A stretch of DNA of 7,244 bases from Coriobacteriia bacterium (GTDB lineage Bacteria; Actinomycetota; Coriobacteriia; Coriobacteriales; QAMH01). The stretch spans positions 1 through 7,244 of the forward strand of contig CAAEQF010000060.1 in the NCBI GenBank assembly GCA_900758075.1, in the 5' to 3' direction. Shown one piece after another: positions 1 to 6,325 of this stretch (the stretch's first letter is position 1; each line of letters starts with the position of its first letter). The notes below the pieces were generated by a model. That model did not search any database and was not told the DNA's origin. It worked only from the letters and a program-made list of their open reading frames with translations. The translations under genes were made by a program, and so were the position numbers.

Positions 1-379
1 CTCCCGCGAACTGCGCGAATGCCGCCACGGCCTCTCTCGGAGACGGGGCATCTGCGATGTCTGCGTTCGTGATGCCGGTGAGCTCGGTGATCTCTTCGGG
101 GATGGAACACCCGGGGTTCACGAAGGTCTGGAAGCGTCCCACGATGTCGGGGCCGTTCATGCGCAGCGCTGCAATCTCGATGAGCGAGCAGTACGCGGGG
201 TCGAGCCCTGTGGTCTCGGTGTCGACGACTATGACGTCGTCTTCCATGAGCGAAAGCGTCGCGTCGCGGGCAGCTTCGGCAAGCGCTTGGTAGAGTGCGC
301 GGACGTCGTCGTCCGTGCCCGGGATGAGCAGCGCGTCGAGTGCGGCGCGTGGTTGTGTTTGTTCGTCTGCGTGTGACAT
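1..379 (-). CDS. DEDDh (DnaQ-type) 3'-5' exonuclease domain protein, N-terminal part
   Basis: Seen: an open frame from an ATG at 379-377 to the left edge, 126 complete codons and no stop, so the C-terminus is missing. After about 47 leader residues comes VIVVDTETTGLDP (49-61), the Exo I motif of DEDDh exonucleases, whose D53 and E55 would bind the catalytic metals. It continues as IEIAAL and a TFVNP strand, then ITELTGITNADIADAPS, the usual segment between Exo I and Exo II. Exo II and III would lie off the window. Family knowledge: this fold occurs in DNA polymerase III epsilon, in PolC, and fused to DinG-type helicases; the visible part cannot separate these. An in-frame TAG at 391-389 lies just upstream, making this the first ATG; M45 is an alternative start. 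There is no convincing Shine-Dalgarno, and the promoter-like site at 386-408 suggests a leaderless mRNA. A role in DNA repair or replication is inferred. Confidence 0.85.
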   Translation of the reverse strand, partial: MSHADEQTQPRAALDALLIPGTDDDVRALYQALAEAARDATLSLMEDDVIVVDTETTGLDPAYCSLIEIAALRMNGPDIVGRFQTFVNPGCSIPEEITELTGITNADIADAPSPREAVAAFAQFAG

Positions 380-385
380 ATGCGA

Positions 386-408
386 AGCCTACCATTATGC
401 AGCGACAA
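386..408 (-). promoter_or_regulatory. PafBC/RecA-NDp-type promoter candidate
   Basis: Read on the minus strand: TTGTCG (408-403), CTG (402-400), eight bases CATAATGG (399-392), then TAGGCT (391-386). This fits the mycobacterial RecA-independent damage promoter consensus TTGTCR-gtg-N8-TAnnnT as I recall it, with exact spacing; only the first base of the weakly conserved gtg differs. Six bases follow before the ATG at 379, so transcription would start at or next to the A of the start codon, giving a leaderless message and explaining the lack of a ribosome binding site. An alternative -10, CATAAT at 399-394, would give a leader of about eight bases. A PafB/PafC-like pair lies in the same window. 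Function is inferred from pattern match and position. Confidence 0.5.
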
Positions 409-463
409 GGAATGGGTCATGTGTAATGTTTTGGCAACCAAGCCGCCCGCGGCGCCCGCGCGG

Positions 464-472
464 TGTTACCCT
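464..472 (+). promoter_or_regulatory. Extended -10 promoter candidate for the tail-anchored protein gene
   Basis: TGTTACCCT has the TGn extension followed by a -10-like hexamer TACCCT (467-472). No good -35 is seen 16-18 bases upstream, as is common for extended -10 promoters. Transcription would begin near 479, giving a leader of about 20 bases that contains the AGGAG at 491-495. Confidence 0.35.
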
Positions 473-490
473 TCTGGCAAATTTGAACAC

Positions 491-495
491 AGGAG
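491..495 (+). promoter_or_regulatory. Shine-Dalgarno AGGAG that sets the start at 501
   Basis: AGGAG lies five bases before the ATG at 501. It favours this start over an in-frame ATG at 315, which would overlap the divergent exonuclease gene and add 62 residues of low-complexity, unstructured-looking sequence. Confidence 0.8.
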
Positions 496-500
496 CCACC

Positions 501-1148
501 ATGCCAAAAAACGACATCGCCTACTACGCCACCTACTGCAAGCTCGACGAGACGAGCGGAGATTCCGGCATCATCGTCGACGGCAACATGATGAGCGTCG
601 GCACCGAGCTCGAGCTTACCCCGCAGCTCCACGTGACCGAGCGCGGGAAGGAGATTCCGCGCGTCGTGCTGGGAAAGGGCAAGCGCGCGGCCGGCTTCAT
701 CCCCGACAACGTGTTCAAGGCGCATGTCAAAGACGCGCTCGACAACGGCTGGACCGTGCGGGCCGTCGTCGCCGCCGTTGCCTACAATAGGCTCGAGGAC
801 AAGTACTGGGGCGAGGTCGCCATCTTCTGCTACGACGATTCCCACAAAGACGCCTTCGATGCCTTCGTGCGCAGCATCTCCAAGCGCATCGCGCAAGGCG
901 AGCATCCGGCGGTCGCGCTTTCCGCTAAGGAGCTCGAGCGCGTCGTGGAGTCGGGTGGGAAGTGGTGCGGCACCCAGAAGGTTCAGCTCGAGGTTCTTCC
1001 CAAGGGCAGCGTGTGGTACAAGACCAAGCAGACCGTGACCGAGAAGGCGGCGTTCAGCGCCGCTTCGGGAAACAAGGGCTGCTATCTCGGCTTCATAGCC
1101 GTCGTTGTGCTAGCTTTGCTTCTTGTCTATTTTTTATTTATTAGATAG
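501..1148 (+). CDS. Hypothetical tail-anchored membrane protein (215 aa)
   Basis: I do not recognise this gene. Seen: a soluble N-terminal part of about 190 residues, then a single hydrophobic segment (about 195-214, GFIAVVVLALLLVYFLF) ending in arginine at the C-terminus. There is no N-terminal signal peptide, so the protein is probably tail-anchored with its bulk in the cytoplasm. Residues 54-111 run RVVLGKGKRAAGFIPDN, a helix, then alternating strands ending EVAIFCYDD; the 'GxxP' step and following helix recall the second half of a HIRAN domain, but this is a weak impression. Residues 140-185 look like a second small alpha/beta region. Four cysteines are scattered without a metal-binding spacing. 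The AGGAG upstream decides the start. It is transcribed away from the exonuclease gene and lies 43 bases before the radical SAM gene, which seems to have its own promoter, so shared function is not implied. Confidence 0.8.
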   Translation: MPKNDIAYYATYCKLDETSGDSGIIVDGNMMSVGTELELTPQLHVTERGKEIPRVVLGKGKRAAGFIPDNVFKAHVKDALDNGWTVRAVVAAVAYNRLEDKYWGEVAIFCYDDSHKDAFDAFVRSISKRIAQGEHPAVALSAKELERVVESGGKWCGTQKVQLEVLPKGSVWYKTKQTVTEKAAFSAASGNKGCYLGFIAVVVLALLLVYFLFIR

Positions 1149-1152
1149 AGCA

Positions 1153-1158
1153 TACAAT
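1153..1158 (+). promoter_or_regulatory. -10 candidate (TACAAT) for the radical SAM gene
   Basis: TACAAT sits in an AT-rich stretch (about 1128-1178) that stands out from the GC-rich surroundings, 33 bases before the ATG at 1192. The best -35 candidate at 16-base spacing is the poor TTTTTA (1131-1136), inside the preceding gene. The ribosome binding site AGGGTGA (1182-1188) lies between it and the start. The AT-rich tract could instead just be a linker. Confidence 0.35.
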
Positions 1159-1191
1159 TTTATCGATTTGTTTCCGTTTCTAGGGTGATCA

Positions 1192-2499
1192 ATGTTAACT
1201 GAGCGTCTCATCTCTACCGGGGTCCGCGTTCTGGGATCGCGTTGCCTTGACCTTTCCGCCAGCAAAACCGACGTCCTGCCCGACCCCAAGCCCGGCGAGC
1301 ACTACATGCTCTATGCGCATGTGCCGTTCTGCGAGCGCCTGTGCCCGTACTGCTCGTTCAACCGCTTTCCGTTTTCAGAGGGCAAGGCTCACAAGTACTT
1401 TGCCAACCTGCGCAAAGAGATGATGATGCTCAGGGACATGGGCTATGACTTCGAGAGTATGTACGTGGGCGGCGGAACCCCCACCATCCTTATCGACGAG
1501 CTCGTCGACACGATCAACCTGGCAAAGGAGAACTTCTCCATCTCCGACGTCTCTTCCGAGACCAACCCCAATCACCTCATTGAAGAGTACATCGAGAAGC
1601 TCGACGGCGTGGTGGACCGCCTGTCCGTGGGCGTGCAGAGCTTCGATAACGGCCTGCTCAAGCAGATGGACCGCTACGACAAATACGGCAGCGCCGAGCA
1701 GATTCTCGAGCGCATCCGCAACGTGGCGGACGCGAAGGTGTTCAAATCGCTCAACGTGGACATGATGTACAACTTCCCGGCACAGACCGAGGAGATGCTG
1801 CGCCACGACCTCGACACGATCAAGCTCACGCACTGCAACCAGACCACGTTCTACCCGCTCATGGCCTCGCCTTCGGTCGAGCGCTCGCTCGAGCGCACGG
1901 TGGGCAAGGTCGACTACGAGCGCGAGCAGCGCTTCTACGACATCATCCTCTCGCAGCTCGTCGAAGGCGATGACCCGATGTTTACGATGAGCAGTGCTTG
2001 GACCTTCGATGCCACCAACAACGACATGATCGACGAGTACATCGTCGACTACGAGGAGTACCCCGCCATCGGCTCGGGTGGCATGACGTTCATGAACAAC
2101 ACGCGCTACGTGAACAGCTTTTCCGTCAACGAATACGACAAACGCATCAACGCGGGTAAGATGTCCATCATGGGCGAGACGCACTTCACCAAGCGCGACC
2201 ACATGCGCTACCGCTTCATGATGCAGCTGTTCGGGCTGCGTCTCGACAAGAAGAAATGGGAACGCGACTTCGGCTCTTCCGTTGCCGCGGGCCTGCCCGT
2301 GGAGTATGCCTTCTTCAAGGCAGTCGGCGCGTTTGAGCACGAGGACGAGGACGAGATTACGCTCTCGCGCAAGGGCAAGTACCTGCTCGTCGCGATGATG
2401 CGTCAGTTCTTCATCTCGGTGAACACGGTCCGAGACAAGGCCCGCTCGGTCCTGCCCGAGGCGGAGCGCGAACTGCTCTTTGGCGCCGGTGTGCCCTGA
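1192..2499 (+). CDS. HemN/HemW-family radical SAM protein (coproporphyrinogen III oxidase-like)
   Basis: Seen: 435 residues with the radical SAM cluster motif C47-x3-C51-x2-C54 in HVPFCERLCPYCSF, which would bind a [4Fe-4S] cluster and S-adenosylmethionine. It continues with GGGTPT (93-98), SSETNPNHL (121-129), RLSVGVQSF (143-151) and NVDMMYNFPAQT (188-199), in the order typical of the HemN/HemW family. A C-terminal domain (about 310-420, including MRYRFMMQLFGLRL and a winged-helix-like end) fits HemN_C. Family knowledge: true HemN has a further cysteine, CxxxCxxCxC, needed for decarboxylase activity; here that position is phenylalanine (F56), as in HemW heme chaperones and HutW/ChuW-type enzymes. 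A HemW-like or other radical SAM role is therefore likelier than coproporphyrinogen oxidase. No heme gene is nearby to settle it. The start is supported by AGGGTGA at 1182-1188. The gene converges on the WYL gene 44 bases downstream. Confidence 0.88.
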   Translation: MLTERLISTGVRVLGSRCLDLSASKTDVLPDPKPGEHYMLYAHVPFCERLCPYCSFNRFPFSEGKAHKYFANLRKEMMMLRDMGYDFESMYVGGGTPTILIDELVDTINLAKENFSISDVSSETNPNHLIEEYIEKLDGVVDRLSVGVQSFDNGLLKQMDRYDKYGSAEQILERIRNVADAKVFKSLNVDMMYNFPAQTEEMLRHDLDTIKLTHCNQTTFYPLMASPSVERSLERTVGKVDYEREQRFYDIILSQLVEGDDPMFTMSSAWTFDATNNDMIDEYIVDYEEYPAIGSGGMTFMNNTRYVNSFSVNEYDKRINAGKMSIMGETHFTKRDHMRYRFMMQLFGLRLDKKKWERDFGSSVAAGLPVEYAFFKAVGAFEHEDEDEITLSRKGKYLLVAMMRQFFISVNTVRDKARSVLPEAERELLFGAGVP

Positions 2500-2543
2500 A
2501 CGGGCAGCCAGCGCGCACGGAGCCTGGCAGAAAGCCTGTCCGC

Positions 2544-3440
2544 CTAGCTCTCGCCCCAGAGCTCCCCGGCATACTCGCGCGTCTCGCTGACCAGCTCCGG
2601 CGGGTCGAGCGGCAGCGCCTTGCCAAAAAGCCCGACGATGTGCTTGGGAAGCCACATACCCGAAAGCCACGGCACGCTCGCATCGTAGGAGCCGTCATCG
2701 TAGCGCTTGACGACCTTTATCTCCGGCCACGGCGGCAGCTGCGTGCCCGCCACGAAGTGCACATGCGCCCGCGAGGCATCGCGCAATAGCAGCTCGGCGC
2801 CCTCGGGCATGTCTTCGCGCGGCTCGAATGTCTCGTCGAGAATCTCGACCGACTTGATGCGGTCGGCTCTGAACGTGCGCCAGCCACGCGCCTCGAGGCT
2901 GTAGGCGTGCAGGTAGCGGTGGTCGTCGTCCGAGCTGATCGTGTAGGGCTCGACCACGCGCGGCTGGGCCTTGGCGGCGCCGTCGCGCTGGTACTCGATG
3001 CGCACGAGGTGGTGCTCTTCGCTCTCGCACGCACTTGCCAGCTGGACCATGATCGCGCCGTTCTCGCCGTGATTGACCGTGCGGAAGTGCGGCAGCGCCT
3101 CTTCGGAGGAGTTACTCAAGAACCCCTTGCTCTGCGTGAGCTTGCGGGCAAGCTCGCTGTCTGTGGCGATGCCCTGCGAGGCGAGCGCGTCGAGCAGCAG
3201 GGCGGTCTCGTATTTGGTCAGGCGCAGCAGCCGGCTCGTCCCGTCTTTGACAAGCGATGCGTACGACTCGTTCAGGTCCAGGCGGATCGAGACGGAGTCG
3301 TAGCAGTACACGAGCGTGTCGAGCGCGTTCCACACGGTCTCCTCGCTCGTGCCGAGCAGCTTGGCGAGCTGGGGGATGGACACGGTGTTCTCGCGTTCGA
3401 GCAGCGCGAACACGGCCAGCAGGAGCTTCTTGTCGTTCAT
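2544..3440 (-). CDS. WYL-domain transcriptional regulator, PafC-like
   Basis: Seen: 298 residues. An N-terminal winged helix-turn-helix (about 5-50, TVSIPQLAKLLGTSEETVWN) would bind DNA. A middle helical linker leads to a WYL domain (about 144-203: HLVRIEYQRDG, RVVEPYTI, HRYLHAYSLEARGWRTFRADRIKSVEI). The C-terminal WCX part (about 215-290) includes SVPWLSGMWLPKHIVGLFG. The name-giving tripeptide reads R175-Y176-L177, but the conserved arginines (R147, R161, R191, R194) proposed to contact a nucleic-acid ligand are present. Its ATG overlaps the stop of the upstream WYL gene in an ATGA junction, and GAGGAG lies six to seven bases before the start, so the two are translationally coupled. Family knowledge: actinobacterial PafB and PafC are adjacent WYL proteins that form a DNA-damage response activator. 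Length, order and domain plan fit PafC; orthology is inferred. Confidence 0.85.
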   Translation of the reverse strand: MNDKKLLLAVFALLERENTVSIPQLAKLLGTSEETVWNALDTLVYCYDSVSIRLDLNESYASLVKDGTSRLLRLTKYETALLLDALASQGIATDSELARKLTQSKGFLSNSSEEALPHFRTVNHGENGAIMVQLASACESEEHHLVRIEYQRDGAAKAQPRVVEPYTISSDDDHRYLHAYSLEARGWRTFRADRIKSVEILDETFEPREDMPEGAELLLRDASRAHVHFVAGTQLPPWPEIKVVKRYDDGSYDASVPWLSGMWLPKHIVGLFGKALPLDPPELVSETREYAGELWGES

Positions 3441-4486
3441 TGCCAGCTCCTCTCGCTGTCAAAGGCGGTGAGCGCCGCGTACAGGCCCTCGCGGTAGGCG
3501 TCGACGGCCTCCTGCGGCGCAATCGGCTCGATGCCCGGGCCATTCTCGACGCACCACTGCGCGAGCGCGTTGAGGTCGTTTGCCCTCACGTGCCAGGCCA
3601 CCGTCTCGTCGTCGTTGTACGAGAGCGCCCCCTGGTGCAGGCACAGGCGCGGCGCCCGCCAGGCGGAATCCTCGTCAAAGCGAATCTCGACCTCGGCGGA
3701 CTCGTCGCCAAACTGGAAGGGCAGCCCGTAGTACTGCGAGGCGTTGAATACGCGCTCGTCAAAGTCGGGCACGGCGGGGCGCGCGGGGTTGACGCTGACG
3801 TGGCTCATGCGGTCGAGCCTGAAGATGCGGTCGTCGCCCGCGTCGGGGTCGAAGGCCACGATGTAGCAGTTCTTGTTGAGGAGAAAGCAGCCGAAGGGCT
3901 GCACGTCGCGCCTGCTTTTCTGGCCGCGCGAGTTGACGTAGTCGAAGCGCAGGTTTTTGCGCGTGTCGATGGACTTGCGCACCTTGTTGAAGCCGGCGCT
4001 CGGCTTTTCCTGCCTCGCTGCGGGCTTGTCCATGCCCGGCAGCAGGTCGGGCACGTCGAGCTCGTCGCCGATCTTGACCAAGATCATGCGCAGCTCGCTT
4101 TTGAGGGGGTAGTTGTCATCGTCGAGGAGCGCGCCGCACAGCAGCCTGAGCAGGCTCGCCTCTTCCTGCGTGAGGTCGACTGGAGCGGCAAAGCTCGCCT
4201 CGTCGTCAATCGAGTACCTGCTGTCCTCGTCTACCTTGAAGAACAGGCCGTACTCCTGCAGGGTCTTCTTGTCGCGCTCGAACCGGCGCCGGACCTTGTC
4301 GTCGAAGCGCTGGGCAGCGGCTTTGTCGGTGCCTTCGTAGGCGCCGTATTCGGCGCGCAGCGCGGTGCGGATTGTTGCAAAGTCGACGGGCGCACGCCCT
4401 TTCACGTACAGTGCGAGTTTTATGAGGCGCTCGCCGTCGCTTATGGGAACGTCAGACGGGGCATCGCCCGCTAGGTGAGATTCCAT
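3437..4486 (-). CDS. WYL-domain transcriptional regulator, PafB-like
   Basis: Seen: 349 residues. The N-terminal DNA-binding region (about 19-85) begins ERLIKLALYVKGRAPVDFATIR and ends RRRFERDKKTLQEYGLFFKV, close to the FERDKxELRxLG pattern of PafB. Next is YSIDDEASFAAPVDLTQEEASLLRLL (91-116), again PafB-like. The WYL domain (about 164-232) shows NLRFDYVNSRGQKSRRDVQP, NKNCYIVAFDP and IFRLDRMSHVSV; the tripeptide is C207-Y208-I209 and R223/R226 are kept. A WCX-type domain fills the C-terminus. GGAGGAG at 4496-4490 supports the ATG at 4486, and a perfect TATAAT lies upstream. It is the first gene of a two-gene operon overlapping its partner by four bases. Inferred role: with the downstream WYL protein, a transcription activator sensing a nucleic-acid signal of DNA damage, as for mycobacterial PafBC. 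No proteasome or Pup genes, which neighbour pafBC in mycobacteria, are visible. Confidence 0.85.
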   Translation of the reverse strand: MESHLAGDAPSDVPISDGERLIKLALYVKGRAPVDFATIRTALRAEYGAYEGTDKAAAQRFDDKVRRRFERDKKTLQEYGLFFKVDEDSRYSIDDEASFAAPVDLTQEEASLLRLLCGALLDDDNYPLKSELRMILVKIGDELDVPDLLPGMDKPAARQEKPSAGFNKVRKSIDTRKNLRFDYVNSRGQKSRRDVQPFGCFLLNKNCYIVAFDPDAGDDRIFRLDRMSHVSVNPARPAVPDFDERVFNASQYYGLPFQFGDESAEVEIRFDEDSAWRAPRLCLHQGALSYNDDETVAWHVRANDLNALAQWCVENGPGIEPIAPQEAVDAYREGLYAALTAFDSERSWQ

Positions 4487-4489
4487 TCA

Positions 4490-4496
4490 CTCCTCC
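4490..4496 (-). promoter_or_regulatory. Strong Shine-Dalgarno of the PafB-like gene
   Basis: On the minus strand GGAGGAG lies three bases before the ATG at 4486 (five bases if GGAGG is taken as the core). It is the strongest ribosome binding site in the window and fixes the start of the WYL operon. Confidence 0.75.
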
Positions 4497-4542
4497 GAGA
4501 ATTTGCTGGGCCAGGCAAAGGGTCCGTTGTTTTTCTGCGATG

Positions 4543-4548
4543 ATTATA
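4543..4548 (-). promoter_or_regulatory. -10 element TATAAT of the WYL operon
   Basis: A perfect TATAAT on the minus strand, in the context GTGCGTATAATC, 56 bases before the PafB-like start. No good -35 is present: the hexamer at 17-base spacing (4571-4566) reads TGCAAC. A near-perfect -10 with a poor -35 would suit an activated promoter or one relying on upstream TG. No PafBC-type TTGTCR is found in front of it. Confidence 0.55.
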
Positions 4549-4566
4549 CGCACCGATGTCCGAGCG

Positions 4567-4594
4567 TTGCATCATGAGCGTAATATGCGATAAA
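4567..4594 (+). promoter_or_regulatory. Candidate promoter of purB
   Basis: TTGCAT (4567-4572) and GATAAA (4589-4594) are spaced by 16 bases and would give a leader of about 70 bases before the purB ATG at 4671. An alternative -10 is TAATAT (4581-4586), which sits in GCGTAATAT, a near mirror of the GCGTATAAT on the other strand. Both are modest matches. The region overlaps the upstream side of the divergent WYL promoter. Confidence 0.35.
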
Positions 4595-4670
4595 GATTGC
4601 GCTCGCCCGGACTGCCCCAAGACAATCGACGGCGTCGCCCGTGAAATGCGATTTCGAAAGGAACCTGCCC

Positions 4671-6017
4671 ATGATTGAACGCTATACCCGCCCTCAGATG
4701 GGACATATCTGGTCGTTGGAGAACAAGTTCGAGGTGTGGAAGGAAATCGAGGTACTCGCCTGCGAGGCGCAGGCAGAGCTCGGGCGCATCGGCATCACGA
4801 AGGAGGAGGCGGCGTGGATCCGCGCGCATGCCGACTTTACCGTCCCGGAAATCGACGAGGTCGAAAAGGTCACGAACCACGACGTCATCGCGTTTACGAC
4901 TGTCATGGCAAGCTACATCGACGCGCAGGTCCCCGAAGGCACGCCCAAGCCGAGCCGCTGGGTGCACTTCGGCATGACGAGCTCCGACCTGGGCGACACG
5001 GCAATGTGCTATCTCATCACCCAGGCACTCGACATCGTCATCGAGGACGTGCGCAGGCTCGGCCGCATCACCAAGCGCCGCGCGCTCGAGGAGAAAGAGA
5101 CCCTGTGCGTGGGCCGCACGCATGGCATCCACGCCGAGCCCATGACCATCGGCATGAAGTTCGGCATGTGGGCATGGGCGCTCAAGCGCGCCGAGCAGCG
5201 CCTGCTCGATGCCCGCAAGGTCATCGCCGTCGGCGCCATCTCCGGCGCGGTGGGAAGCTACTCCAACATCGACCCGTTTGTCGAGCAGTACGTCTGCGAG
5301 AAGCTGGGGCTTACGCCGGACCCGCTGTCCACGCAGGTCATCAACCGCGACCGCCACGCGCAGGTGCTCGCCGCGCTCGCGGCAAGCGCGGCCACGCTCG
5401 AGCAGATTGCCACCGAGGTCCGCTCTCTGCAAAAGACCGACACCCTCGAGGCCGAAGAGCCGTTCAAGAAGGGCCAGAAGGGCTCGTCTGCCATGCCGCA
5501 CAAGCGCAACCCCATCACGGCAGAGCGCGTCTGCGGCCTGGCGCGCGTCATCAAGGCAAACGCGCAGGTCGGCTTTGACAACGTTGCCCTGTGGCACGAG
5601 CGCGACATCTCGCATTCCGGCGCCGAGCGCGTCGTCATGCCCGACTCGTTTACCGCGTTCGACTACATCTGCGGCAAGATGGAGTGGATCTTGGACGGGC
5701 TACAGCTCTACCGTGAGAACAGCCTGGCAAACCTCAACCGCACGCGCGGCCTGATCTACTCGTCGCGCGTCCTGCTCGCGCTGGTCGAAGATGCCGGCAT
5801 CACGCGCGAAGACGCCTACGTGATCGTGCAGCGCAACGCCATGAAAGTGTGGGGCGACGTGCAGCAGGCCGTCGAGGGCCCGAGCTTCCGCGAGAACCTA
5901 GAGGCCGACGAGGACTGCACGCTTTCCGACGAGCAGCTCGACGCCATCTTCGACCCCCGCGCGTTCCTGCAGCGTATCGACGTCATCTTCGACCGACTCG
6001 AGGCACTCGAGTTCTAG
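4671..6017 (+). CDS. purB: Adenylosuccinate lyase
   Basis: Catalyses two steps of purine synthesis in the cytoplasm: SAICAR to AICAR plus fumarate, and adenylosuccinate to AMP plus fumarate; normally a homotetramer. Seen: 448 residues, a normal length for the shorter bacterial PurB group. The fumarase/aspartase superfamily signature GSSAMPHKRNP is at 271-281, on the loop with the catalytic serine. Also present are TSSD (103-106), RTHG (149-152, with the conserved active-site histidine H151) and NHDV (69-72). The N-terminus IERYTRPQMGHIWSLENKF is typical of the family. The start at 4671 is preceded by AAAGGA (4658-4663) at good spacing; an in-frame GTG at 4641 would add ten residues but has no ribosome binding site. 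It is the first gene of an apparent operon, 32 bases before the TSCPD gene, and divergent from the WYL operon. No other purine gene is in the window. Confidence 0.97.
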   Translation: MIERYTRPQMGHIWSLENKFEVWKEIEVLACEAQAELGRIGITKEEAAWIRAHADFTVPEIDEVEKVTNHDVIAFTTVMASYIDAQVPEGTPKPSRWVHFGMTSSDLGDTAMCYLITQALDIVIEDVRRLGRITKRRALEEKETLCVGRTHGIHAEPMTIGMKFGMWAWALKRAEQRLLDARKVIAVGAISGAVGSYSNIDPFVEQYVCEKLGLTPDPLSTQVINRDRHAQVLAALAASAATLEQIATEVRSLQKTDTLEAEEPFKKGQKGSSAMPHKRNPITAERVCGLARVIKANAQVGFDNVALWHERDISHSGAERVVMPDSFTAFDYICGKMEWILDGLQLYRENSLANLNRTRGLIYSSRVLLALVEDAGITREDAYVIVQRNAMKVWGDVQQAVEGPSFRENLEADEDCTLSDEQLDAIFDPRAFLQRIDVIFDRLEALEF

Positions 6018-6049
6018 CGCTTCAGGGCTACCACAAGGGATAGGAAAGC

Positions 6050-6325
6050 ATGTTCAACACGGACCAGCAATACACGTACCGACCGCGGGGGGTCTGCTCG
6101 CGCTCTATCAGCTTCGATCTCGACGACGAGAACAAGGTCCACAACCTTGCGTTTGTCGGGGGGTGCAACGGCAACCTCAAGGGCATCGGCAGCCTTGTCG
6201 AGGGCATGCCCGCCGACTGGGTGATCGACTGTTGCCTGGGCACGGAGTGCGGCGGCAAGCCCACCTCGTGCCCCGACCAGCTTGCGATCGCGCTTCAAAA
6301 GGCGCTCATCGAAAAGCAGCGGTGA
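6050..6325 (+). CDS. Small TSCPD-domain protein (TIGR03905-type)
   Basis: Seen: 91 residues, MFNTDQQYTYRPRGVCSRSI at the N-terminus, then strand-rich sequence HNLAFVGGCNGNLKGIGSLV, and PTSCPDQLAIAL (71-82) holding the T-S-C-P-D motif that names the domain. Cysteines at 16, 39, 67 and 74, with a C61-C62 pair, match the four-cysteine stand-alone family. Family knowledge: TSCPD domains also occur at the C-terminus of adenosylcobalamin-dependent (class II) ribonucleotide reductases, but the short stand-alone proteins are uncharacterised. The cysteines could bind a metal or undergo redox; this is inferred. AGGAAAG (6042-6048) is close to the ATG and an AAGGGA lies further upstream. It follows purB by 32 bases and its stop shares one base with the next ATG, so it is probably co-transcribed with purB and coupled to the lipoprotein gene. 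Confidence 0.88.
   Translation: MFNTDQQYTYRPRGVCSRSISFDLDDENKVHNLAFVGGCNGNLKGIGSLVEGMPADWVIDCCLGTECGGKPTSCPDQLAIALQKALIEKQR

Noticed and set aside
315..500. 62-codon upstream extension of the tail-anchored protein gene
   Set aside because: It overlaps the divergent exonuclease gene, lacks a ribosome binding site and has low-complexity sequence; AGGAG at 491-495 points to the ATG at 501.
1123..1145. TTGTCT before the radical SAM gene as a second PafBC-type site
   Set aside because: The sixth base is T rather than a purine and the correctly spaced hexamer is ATTAGA, not TAnnnT.
2492..2528. Possible terminator between the convergent radical SAM and WYL genes (TGCCC-TGAAC-GGGCA, and GCCAG...CTGGC)
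   Set aside because: Stems are only five base pairs and no T tract follows on either strand, so an intrinsic terminator is not supported.
1375..2670. Long minus-strand open frame (431 codons) opposite the radical SAM gene
   Set aside because: Its product is a low-complexity run of Val, His, Ala, Asp and Arg typical of the antisense of a GC-rich gene, and the plus-strand product has clear radical SAM motifs.
3257..4474. Plus-strand open frame (405 codons) opposite the PafB-like gene
   Set aside because: Composition is antisense-like with no domain; the minus strand carries a coherent WYL protein with a strong ribosome binding site.
4540..4572. PafBC-type autoregulatory site upstream of the WYL operon
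   Set aside because: There is a TATAAT with a nearby GTG, but no TTGTCR at the required spacing.
4572..5615. Minus-strand open frame (347 codons) opposite purB
   Set aside because: It is the complement of a certain purB, rich in Arg, Asp and Leu, with no recognisable motif.
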